Below, piece after piece: positions 26,749-33,922 of a stretch of DNA of 64,000 bases (its first letter is position 1; each line of letters opens with the position of its first letter). This stretch comes from Ohtaekwangia sp966211525. Its GTDB lineage: Bacteria; Bacteroidota; Bacteroidia; Cytophagales; Cyclobacteriaceae. Where the stretch lies: contig CBIHOZ010000014.1 in the NCBI GenBank assembly GCA_966211525.1, forward strand, positions 5,949 through 69,948. Reading direction: 5' to 3'. A program made the position numbers and the translations under genes. The notes under the pieces are model-generated. The model was not told the origin of the DNA, searched no databases, and worked only from the letters and a program-made list of their open reading frames with translations.

Positions 26749-26768
26749 GCATGCAATATTGCATGAAG
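26743..26768. promoter_or_regulatory. Nested palindrome over the start of the CxxCH lipoprotein gene
   Basis: CTTCATGC at 26743-26750 and GCATGAAG at 26761-26768 form 8-base arms; within them ATGCAATATTGCAT (26751-26764) is a perfect 14 bp palindrome. In the mRNA this would fold over the ATG (26746-26748), so it could restrict translation, or it may be an operator. Confidence 0.4.
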
Positions 26769-26792
26769 ATAGCAACTTTCAGGAATATATAC

Positions 26793-27569
26793 CTATATAA
26801 TATACTCCACCCCTACTGCTACAAGCGCTCCAAACACGGCCACCGCCATTTTTTTTGCATTAAAGCGATGATCCGGACTGCTTTCAAAAACTATTGTGGT
26901 AGATATATGTAAAAAGTTTCCGCAGACAAGAGCATACAGAAGGATCAGTCCTTCTTCGGTAAGGATCTCAGCATTGGCGAGCGAGCTGCTGATGAGCAAT
27001 CCAAACGGGGCTGCCAATGAAAAACCAATGAGATACGGCAGTGCTTTGTGTTTTGATCCTAACTGAAAAGACAGTACAGTCATTAAGGCGAAAGCAGCGG
27101 GCGCGCGGTGAAGTGCTATACCGAGAAGAATTGCGTTTATATCATAATGTGGTCCCATGTGTGCAGGTTCTGCCAGCATGCCGCCTTCCAGGAAGGCGTG
27201 AATACAAAGCGCTACCAATAACACAATGGCTGATATAGACTTTTGTGTTTGATCGTGTGAGTGATAGTGATGATGATCGTGCGTGTGATGTTCGTGTTTG
27301 TGAATATGTCCGTGTTCGATACCTGACGTAAAATACTCGAGTAGTTGTTGCAGGAAGAAGCCTCCCAATACAAATAGTCCGATCCACTCGGTTGCTATAG
27401 GTTGATGGTACAGCTCCGGTAAAATGTGAATAACGGTTATTCCAAACAGGTAAGCACCGGCAAACACCAAAAGCAATTTAAACGTGGTTGGTTTACTTTT
27501 GGGAACCAGGTATATAAACAGACCGGATAACAGCGGTGTGAGAAATAGTACAAGTAATTTTAGCGTCAT
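26793..27569 (-). CDS. ZIP family divalent metal transporter
   Basis: 258 residues with about eight membrane helices. Between helices 3 and 4 (about 84-110) is a His-rich loop, GHIHKHEHHTHDHHHYHS, the usual metal-handling loop of ZIP proteins. Helix 4 has HAFLEGGMLA and helix 5 HRAPAAFAL, the conserved His/Glu metal-site positions. ZIP transporters bring zinc, iron or related metals into the cytoplasm. Gap of 13 bases to the upstream apbE on the same strand suggests an operon; metal supply alongside a flavin-transfer enzyme is plausible but not proven. Specificity for zinc not testable here. Confidence 0.9.
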   Translation of the reverse strand: MTLKLLVLFLTPLLSGLFIYLVPKSKPTTFKLLLVFAGAYLFGITVIHILPELYHQPIATEWIGLFVLGGFFLQQLLEYFTSGIEHGHIHKHEHHTHDHHHYHSHDQTQKSISAIVLLVALCIHAFLEGGMLAEPAHMGPHYDINAILLGIALHRAPAAFALMTVLSFQLGSKHKALPYLIGFSLAAPFGLLISSSLANAEILTEEGLILLYALVCGNFLHISTTIVFESSPDHRFNAKKMAVAVFGALVAVGVEYII

Positions 27570-27582
27570 GGGGTTTCGTAGT

Positions 27583-28581
27583 TCAGCGTTTCAGCGTAAC
27601 GTGATTTTTTATTTTTGGTGATATATATATAGCGGTAGTGCCATCCTGCCCGGTATACATGAGTATGGCATGCAGGTCTTTGTGCTCCTCCAAAAGCGAT
27701 ATGGCTTTGGTGTGGCCCATTACCATAAAGGCGGTGTCCCATGCATCGGCTGTTGTGCAATCTTTAGCAAAAACAGAAGCACTTAATATAGGCATGTCTG
27801 CCGGGTAGCCCGAAGCAGGATCTATAGTGTGCGAATATTTTTTGCCATCGATCTCGCGATAGTTAAAATAATTTCCGGCTGTGGTAAACGATTGATCTTT
27901 TATCTCAGTATAGGCTTTGTAAAATTGATTGTCGCGCGTGGAGTTTGGATCAAGTATACCGATAGTCCAATATTTATTCTTCTGGAGATTTTTACCGAAA
28001 GCCATACCTTCTCCTCCCAACTCTACCAACAGATTTTTAATTCCTTTTGATTTTAGAAAGTCTGCGATTACATCGGCACCATAGCCTTGTCCTATGCCGC
28101 CGAAGTCAAGTTGAACACGCGGATCTAGTTTAAGGAGACTGTCACGCGTGACGCGGATTTTATCGAAGCCTATAAATTTTTTCAGTGAATCGACTGATGC
28201 TTTGCTTAGCGCGAAAGCTTTACCCGGACCAAAACCCCATGCATTGACCAGTGGCATTACTGTTGGATCGAACGCTCCGTGCGATGCCTGGTAAACTTCT
28301 TTTGATTTCTTTAAGATGATCTGCAAGTGCGAAAGTCCGAAAGCAATACCACGCTTGCTTGTATTGAAGTGCGAAACTTCCGAAGATGCATCGTACGTGT
28401 TGATCGAGTGATTTACTTTTTGCAGAAGTGAATCGATAGAACTTTTGAAATTTCTGTTTTGACTATCAAAATAGGTAATGTGATAAGTCGTGCCCATGGT
28501 ATATCCATCTACCTGAATAGGTTCAGGAGCGCTCTTCGTTTGCCCGAAACTCAGAATAAGTAGTAGAAGTATGGAAACCAT
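27583..28581 (-). CDS. apbE: FAD:protein FMN transferase (ApbE family)
   Basis: 332 residues. N-terminal hydrophobic signal about 1-16. The ApbE motifs are present: GYTMGTTYHITY near 28, NTYDASSEVSHFN near 62, LDFGGIGQGYGAD near 155, GGEGMAFGKN, and the catalytic SHTIDPASGYPAD near 257 with the Mg-binding Thr/Asp later (DAWDTAFMVMG). ApbE attaches FMN covalently to Thr or Ser of extracytoplasmic redox proteins such as Rnf/Nqr subunits using FAD. Target protein is not in this window. Probably cotranscribed with the ZIP gene. Confidence 0.94.
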   Translation of the reverse strand: MVSILLLLILSFGQTKSAPEPIQVDGYTMGTTYHITYFDSQNRNFKSSIDSLLQKVNHSINTYDASSEVSHFNTSKRGIAFGLSHLQIILKKSKEVYQASHGAFDPTVMPLVNAWGFGPGKAFALSKASVDSLKKFIGFDKIRVTRDSLLKLDPRVQLDFGGIGQGYGADVIADFLKSKGIKNLLVELGGEGMAFGKNLQKNKYWTIGILDPNSTRDNQFYKAYTEIKDQSFTTAGNYFNYREIDGKKYSHTIDPASGYPADMPILSASVFAKDCTTADAWDTAFMVMGHTKAISLLEEHKDLHAILMYTGQDGTTAIYISPKIKNHVTLKR

Positions 28582-28747
28582 GCTGAATTGACCTGCAAGT
28601 TAATCGTAAAAATGTAAATGCAACAATGTTGCTCATTGGTTCCCGAAGAGAATCTTTTTTTGAAAAATAAATCGTACTGTCTTCTTCTATGATTTAGTCG
28701 ATTTCAATAACTTTTTTTATGACCTTTACCACACTAAGATCAACATC

Positions 28748-29779
28748 ATGCGAGAAGATTACCTGAAGAGTGATGGCGAAGGCCAGAGTGCTGTTGAAAA
28801 AGAGATCGAGAAAGCACTTCGTCCATTATCATTTGAAGACTTTACAGGTCAGCAAAAGGTAGTAGATAATATTAAAGTTTTTGTTCAGGCCGCCAAGCAG
28901 CGAAGCGAGCCGCTTGATCACGTGTTGCTGCACGGCCCTCCCGGACTCGGAAAGACTACACTTTCAAACATTATCGCCAACGAGCTTCAGGCCAATATCA
29001 AAATAACATCCGGGCCGGTGCTTGATAAGCCTAGCGACCTGGCCGGTTTGCTTACAAACCTGGAACCTCATGATGTTTTGTTTATCGATGAGATCCATCG
29101 CCTTAATCCTATTGTTGAAGAGTATCTATACTCTGCGATGGAAGATTTCCGCATCGATATTATGCTTGACTCCGGACCGAATGCACGCTCTGTACAAATC
29201 GGACTCAATCCATTTACACTCATTGGTGCAACAACACGGGCCGGTCTTCTAACGTCACCCCTACGCGCACGCTTCGGTATAAACGCGCGACTTGAATATT
29301 ACGATTCGGCTTTGCTTACAAAAATCGTAAACCGTTCGTCTGCCATATTAAATACCCCTATTGAGCCGGATGCTGCTTTTGAAATTGCACGCAGAAGTCG
29401 CGGAACCCCACGTATCTCAAACAACCTGTTACGAAGAACGCGCGACTTCGCCCAGATAAAAGGAAACGGAACTATTACCAAAGCTATAGCACAGATTGCT
29501 TTGAAAGCGCTGGATGTAGATGAGAATGGTCTCGATGAAATGGACAACCGTATTCTTCTCACCATCATTGAAAAATTCAAAGGTGGTCCGGTGGGAATCA
29601 CTACCATCGCCACAGCCGTAGGTGAAGAGAGTGAAACCATTGAAGAAGTATACGAACCATTCCTGATACAGGAAGGCTATATCAAACGAACGTCCCGCGG
29701 ACGCGAGGCTACTGAGCTGGCATACAAGCACCTGAAGGTAGTGCCACCCCTTGGAAAAAGACCAGGTTTGTTTGACTGA
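28748..29779 (+). CDS. ruvB: Holliday junction branch migration ATPase RuvB
   Basis: 343 residues, the normal RuvB size. FTGQQKVVDNIKVF near 33, Walker A GPPGLGKTTLSN near 62, Walker B LFIDEIHRL near 112, sensor 1 IGATTRAGLLTSPLRARFG near 156, and a C-terminal winged helix QEGYIKRTSRGREAT. RuvB hexamers drive branch migration with RuvA; ruvA and ruvC are not adjacent. ATG at 28748. Housekeeping gene followed by a non-coding 80-base gap. Confidence 0.98.
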   Translation: MREDYLKSDGEGQSAVEKEIEKALRPLSFEDFTGQQKVVDNIKVFVQAAKQRSEPLDHVLLHGPPGLGKTTLSNIIANELQANIKITSGPVLDKPSDLAGLLTNLEPHDVLFIDEIHRLNPIVEEYLYSAMEDFRIDIMLDSGPNARSVQIGLNPFTLIGATTRAGLLTSPLRARFGINARLEYYDSALLTKIVNRSSAILNTPIEPDAAFEIARRSRGTPRISNNLLRRTRDFAQIKGNGTITKAIAQIALKALDVDENGLDEMDNRILLTIIEKFKGGPVGITTIATAVGEESETIEEVYEPFLIQEGYIKRTSRGREATELAYKHLKVVPPLGKRPGLFD

Positions 29780-29859
29780 CGCTGTATCTTTTTACGATAT
29801 ACTTTCTCTAAACATCAAGAATCTATCCGTCAACTATATATTTTGATTCCATTATCTAT

Positions 29860-31440
29860 ATGAGAAAAATTTTTGTTGTCACCAGCATTGTCGTTACAAT
29901 GTTGATGTTGCTGTGGGCCTGGTTCTGGTGGCCGGCACTTTTTGGATTTATACTTATAGGTCCTGTTATCGGCATGGGTATACAGGATATGATCCAGCGG
30001 AAACAATCGATCAAACGAAACTTCCCGGTGCTCGGAAGACTACGCTATGTTTTTGAAGATATGCGTCCGAAGATTCAGCAATACTTTGTTGAGTCGGATA
30101 CCGATGGATCACCGATCAACCGCATCGATCGCTCCGTTATATACCAGCGTGCAAAAAAACAAATTGATACAACGCCATTCGGTACACAACTCAACGTCTA
30201 TGCGGAGGGCTATGAGTGGATGAGTCACTCCATCGTTCCGCTTGACTTTCATAAGATGGATCAAAGTCCTCGTGTACAAGTGGGCAACAAAGATTGCAAG
30301 CAACCATACTCAGCCAGTATATTAAATGTATCAGCTATGAGTTTCGGTTCACTGAGTAGTAATGCTGTTATAGCATTGAATGCCGGTGCCAAGATTGGTG
30401 GCTTCGCGCACAACACGGGTGAAGGAGGTATCAGTCATCACCACACCGACAATGGTGGCGACCTGATCTGGCAGATTGGTACAGGTTATTTCGGAGCACG
30501 CGATGAAGCCGGTAATTTTAATCCGGAAGGTTTTAAGAAGAATGCACTGCGACCGGAAGTAAAAATGATCGAGCTTAAACTTTCGCAAGGTGCCAAGCCT
30601 GGTCACGGAGGTATACTTCCTGCTAAAAAGAATACACCGGAGATTGCCGCGATTCGTTTGGTGAAAGCGGGCACCACAGTTTTCTCTCCTCCTTTTCACA
30701 GTGCATTTCAGACACCGCGTGAGATGATCCTGTTCATCAAGCAGATGCGTGATTTGTCAGAAGGTAAACCGGTTGGATTTAAACTTTGTATCGGACGCAA
30801 GAGTGAGTTCATTTCGATTTGCAAAGCGATGGTTGAGCTTGATACGTATCCTGACTTTATCACTGTTGATGGTGGTGAAGGCGGAACAGGTGCAGCGCCT
30901 CCGGAGTTCTCCAACTTTGTAGGTATGCCTTTGCTGGAAGGTCTCGCGTTTGTAGATAACATGCTGAAGGGATTCAACATCCGTCAACATATTCGCGTAA
31001 TTGCTTCCGGAAAAATTCTCACAGGCTTCCACATGATCCGTGCTATAGCATTGGGTGCCGATATGTGTAACAGTGCCCGTGCCATGATGATGGCACTGGG
31101 ATGCATACAGGCTTTGGAATGTAACAAGAACACCTGTCCGACTGGCGTTGCAACGCAAGACCCGGAACTTGTGCAAGGTTTGGATATTGATGATAAGAAA
31201 GTGCGCGTTGCCAACTTCCATAAACATACCGTGGAGAGTTTTGTAGAATTACTCGCGGCAGCCGGTCTTGATAATCCACGCAAGCTCAACCGCCACCAGA
31301 TCAGCAGACGTATATTTATGAATGAGATTAAAACCCTCGAAGAAATATACCCATCTATACCAGTAGGCTCTATGCTCGATTGTTCGGTGCCTGATCCTTA
31401 TAAAAAATCCTGTGAGTCTGCGAGCGCTGATCGCTTTTAA
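29860..31440 (+). CDS. FMN-binding glutamate synthase-like protein (membrane anchored)
   Basis: 526 residues. Two hydrophobic segments in the first 45 residues (IFVVTSIVVTMLMLLWAWFW and ALFGFILIGPVIGM) suggest a membrane anchor. The rest is the FMN/Fe-S domain of glutamate synthase: SAMSFGSLSSNAVIALNAGA, HNTGEGGISHHH, KPGHGGILPAKKN, DGGEGGTGAAP and near the end the 3Fe-4S cysteines CNSARAMMMALGC ... ECNKNTCPTG. The glutaminase domain and GltD are absent, so classical GOGAT activity is unlikely; stand-alone proteins of this sort have unknown electron partners. Monocistronic; ended by a strong terminator. Confidence 0.92.
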   Translation: MRKIFVVTSIVVTMLMLLWAWFWWPALFGFILIGPVIGMGIQDMIQRKQSIKRNFPVLGRLRYVFEDMRPKIQQYFVESDTDGSPINRIDRSVIYQRAKKQIDTTPFGTQLNVYAEGYEWMSHSIVPLDFHKMDQSPRVQVGNKDCKQPYSASILNVSAMSFGSLSSNAVIALNAGAKIGGFAHNTGEGGISHHHTDNGGDLIWQIGTGYFGARDEAGNFNPEGFKKNALRPEVKMIELKLSQGAKPGHGGILPAKKNTPEIAAIRLVKAGTTVFSPPFHSAFQTPREMILFIKQMRDLSEGKPVGFKLCIGRKSEFISICKAMVELDTYPDFITVDGGEGGTGAAPPEFSNFVGMPLLEGLAFVDNMLKGFNIRQHIRVIASGKILTGFHMIRAIALGADMCNSARAMMMALGCIQALECNKNTCPTGVATQDPELVQGLDIDDKKVRVANFHKHTVESFVELLAAAGLDNPRKLNRHQISRRIFMNEIKTLEEIYPSIPVGSMLDCSVPDPYKKSCESASADRF

Positions 31441-31453
31441 ATTTTTGTTTGTG

Positions 31454-31492
31454 AAAACAGGTGATGGGCTTTCGGAGCATCACCTGTTTTTA
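31454..31492 (+). terminator. Rho-independent terminator after the glutamate synthase-like gene
   Basis: A 13 bp perfect stem AAAACAGGTGATG / CATCACCTGTTTT around an 11-base loop, followed by T. Directly abuts the next promoter. Confidence 0.9.
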
Positions 31493-31500
31493 TACCTTTG
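31493..31500 (+). promoter_or_regulatory. -7 promoter element for the 31529 gene
   Basis: TACCTTTG matches TAnnTTTG and starts 3 bases past the terminator stem. The GTG start lies 28 bases downstream. Confidence 0.55.
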
Positions 31501-31528
31501 TTAACATATAACTTTTTAAACCAGGCTC

Positions 31529-32035
31529 GTGCTTCGTAAGTTTTTCCCACGCGATAAAAACTATGTTCTAAAAGAGGTACAGTCGTCTCTTGAAAATTCG
31601 TTGCTGCAATACCTGGTAGACTATGTAAAAGTAGAATACCTGCTCCGTTTCAATGCATTAGGCTTAATGGACGAGACAGCGGAACGAATCAAGCAGCACA
31701 CAACGTCTGACTATTCACACCTCAGTGAATTTTACCAGCACCTGGCGGCTGTATACCGTTACAAAAATTATAGCGATAACCAGCTCGAATTTATTTTTGA
31801 TGGTCGTGATCCGGCTACAAAATATAATGAAGAGTGGACAGGAACATTCCGTCAATGGGCAAAAGAATTTTGCAAACACGAGCAGTTTATCCGTGCTATA
31901 TTAGAACTTACTGTATTCTATCCGGAAGACTATACGCCACAGATGGCCGGCTTACGCCTGAGCACATTCATTACCCGCATCTTCGAATTGAAGATCGACA
32001 ATAACAAAGGCATCATAAAGATTCGTGTAGCCTGA
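31529..32035 (+). CDS. Conserved protein of unknown function
   Basis: 168 residues from GTG 31529; a promoter and terminator frame it. The sequence MLRKFFPRDKNYVLKEVQ continues with predicted helices and contains EFIFDGRDPATKYNEEWTGT and FCKHEQFIRAILELTVFYPED. No signal, membrane segment or catalytic motif. I recognise no family. Codon use and placement look normal. Ends 11 bases before a convergent gene. Confidence 0.65.
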   Translation: MLRKFFPRDKNYVLKEVQSSLENSLLQYLVDYVKVEYLLRFNALGLMDETAERIKQHTTSDYSHLSEFYQHLAAVYRYKNYSDNQLEFIFDGRDPATKYNEEWTGTFRQWAKEFCKHEQFIRAILELTVFYPEDYTPQMAGLRLSTFITRIFELKIDNNKGIIKIRVA

Positions 32036-32046
32036 TTTACAGGACA

Positions 32047-33120
32047 CTACGAAAATCTTTTTTCTACCAGCTCCATAAATTCGTGAAACTCTTCGCTGTC
32101 GCGATCCCATGTTGAGGCATACTCTTCATCGATATAGCGTAATGCTGCTGAGAGAGTATCCAACTGGTCGATACGATCTATAGCCTTGCTGAACAATTCG
32201 AAGTCACCATGGAATAACACCTTGGTAAACATGAACTTCTGGTTGATCGTAAGACTGTCTTTGATCTTGAAGATCTTGAAATTACCAGCCACGGTTTGTT
32301 TCGATTCGCGACCGAGTCTGTCGTTGAGACTTGATGCCTGTTGAGGCTGCTGAACGCGCGGTGTATTTTGTGCTGGTCGCGGTGGCGGCTGTTGTATAGT
32401 TTGTTGTTGAGGAGGCGGTGTTGAGGTTACAACTTTTGGAGTTTCGACCGGGCGCACCGGTTGAGATATCGGTTTGGCTACCGGTTCTTTACTCACAAAG
32501 AAGCGAGCCGGGTCGAGCGGCACCACAGCCGAGAATTTCTCGATATAGTCTTCTACATCTTCCGGTGTAAAATTTACTTCCTCCAGAATCTGGTCGAGTA
32601 TAGCAAATGCCTCATTGCCTGACAGTTCTTTGGCACCTTTCTCTTCCATCTTCTGCAACATACGGTCGAGTGGCGCTTTGTTTACCTTCAGGTATTTTAT
32701 CTCCTCACGGAAAGATTCTACTTCAAGCTTGTTGTTTTTGCCGGTAATGATCATCGAGAAGAAATCGTACGGATCGAAGATCACCATCAAGGCATGGCTT
32801 GATGCTTTCTTCAGCAGCGGAGCAAAGTGTAAACGATCTATGGCGATGTTTTTGGAAAGTACACCCATAAAATTTTCAAGAGCTTCCTTTACATCAGCGT
32901 TTTCATAGTCGAAGTAAGCGCTCTTCAGTTTTTTGGTTTCTTCTTTCCACGCGCGGAAAAGCTCGCGGATAACAAAAAGATTTACCTGCTGCACATTGCA
33001 CAGCGTGAGAATTTCTTGTCCACTGATCTTGTCTTTCGAAGAAAAAAATCCCTTCAGCACACTTTCAGCGTACGCATCTCCATAGAGGGCTATTGCTTCG
33101 AGACTTATCTTTTCATCCAT
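32047..33120 (-). CDS. Conserved cytoplasmic protein with Pro/Gln-rich linker, function unknown
   Basis: 357 residues in two parts: an N-terminal helical domain (about 1-210), a low-complexity linker rich in Pro and Gln (about 215-265, e.g. TPPPQQQTIQQPPPRPAQN), and a C-terminal helical domain of 90 residues (FKIKDSLTINQKFMFTKVLF). No signal or membrane segment. The C-terminal domain looks like a small helical adaptor, but I recognise no family. Divergent from tdk across 164 bases; a -7-like TATCTTTA lies at 33153-33160 on this strand. Confidence 0.7.
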   Translation of the reverse strand: MDEKISLEAIALYGDAYAESVLKGFFSSKDKISGQEILTLCNVQQVNLFVIRELFRAWKEETKKLKSAYFDYENADVKEALENFMGVLSKNIAIDRLHFAPLLKKASSHALMVIFDPYDFFSMIITGKNNKLEVESFREEIKYLKVNKAPLDRMLQKMEEKGAKELSGNEAFAILDQILEEVNFTPEDVEDYIEKFSAVVPLDPARFFVSKEPVAKPISQPVRPVETPKVVTSTPPPQQQTIQQPPPRPAQNTPRVQQPQQASSLNDRLGRESKQTVAGNFKIFKIKDSLTINQKFMFTKVLFHGDFELFSKAIDRIDQLDTLSAALRYIDEEYASTWDRDSEEFHEFMELVEKRFS

Positions 33121-33284
33121 GCTTCGATACGATTGAGGAGTATTAACGGCCTTAAAGATATTAATTAGATGCGATATTAGAAGGCGGAATTAAGACAGAC
33201 CAACCGGAAGAAAGGTAAATCTTAATAACACGTGCTTATGTTGCCGCATATTTTTATTTCATGGGCTATGCTTAATTTTAACGA

Positions 33285-33890
33285 ATGTTTATAGAACCAC
33301 ATTTAGGGAGCAGGCGCGAACAGGGTCGTGTCGGGTGGATCGAAGTAATAGCAGGCTGTATGTTTTCGGGCAAGACCGAAGAACTTATCCGCAGACTGAA
33401 CCGTGCTATTATAGCCCGCCAGAAAGTTGAAATCTTCAAGCCTGTAATAGACAAACGCTACCATCACGAACAAATTGTATCGCACAACGCTAACGCCATA
33501 CGGTCTACACCGGTAAACTTTGCGAGCGATATACTTTTACTGGCCGGAGATTGTGAAGTAGTGGGCATCGATGAAGCACAATTCTTTGATGAAGCGATCG
33601 TAGAAGTTTGCAACACACTTGCCAACAGTGGTAAACGAGTAATCGTAGCCGGCCTTGATATGGACTTTGAGGGTAAACCGTTCGGACCGATGCCTTACCT
33701 GCTGGCCGTTGCCGAGTTTGTTACAAAAGTTCACGCCATCTGTGCACAAACCGGTGAGCTCGCTTCGTTCTCCTTCCGGCTTGCATCGAGCGAACAACAG
33801 GTTATGCTGGGCGAACGCAAAGAATACGAAGCCCGCAGTCGCCAGGCATTTATAGAAGGCATGCGAGACCGAAAGAAGACCGACCTATGA
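33285..33890 (+). CDS. tdk: Thymidine kinase, type II, with degenerate zinc site
   Basis: 201 residues. P-loop GCMFSGKTEELIRR near 24-37, Walker B VGIDEAQFFD near 93-102, and the lasso region AICAQTGELASFSFRL near 151-166 followed by KEYEARSRQAF. Type II thymidine kinases usually bind Zn through four cysteines (AICxxCG and CRxC); here only Cys153 remains and the others are Thr, Ser and Ala. This loss appears in other Bacteroidota as I recall, so the enzyme is probably still active without zinc. Salvages thymidine to dTMP. Overlaps the upstream boundary of the porZ ORF by 4 bases if the longest porZ start is taken. Confidence 0.95.
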   Translation: MFIEPHLGSRREQGRVGWIEVIAGCMFSGKTEELIRRLNRAIIARQKVEIFKPVIDKRYHHEQIVSHNANAIRSTPVNFASDILLLAGDCEVVGIDEAQFFDEAIVEVCNTLANSGKRVIVAGLDMDFEGKPFGPMPYLLAVAEFVTKVHAICAQTGELASFSFRLASSEQQVMLGERKEYEARSRQAFIEGMRDRKKTDL

Positions 33891-33922
33891 CAAGATTCTG
33901 CGTCTATACTATATTTCGAAAA

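Noticed and set aside
30757..31227. 156-residue minus-strand ORF within the glutamate synthase-like gene
   Set aside because: Antisense to a strongly conserved frame with FMN and Fe-S motifs; no own motif.
33887..33922. Longer porZ start overlapping tdk by 4 bases
   Set aside because: It adds a charged extension before the signal peptide; ATG 33923 gives a conventional signal. The overlap is nonetheless typical, so the choice is not certain.
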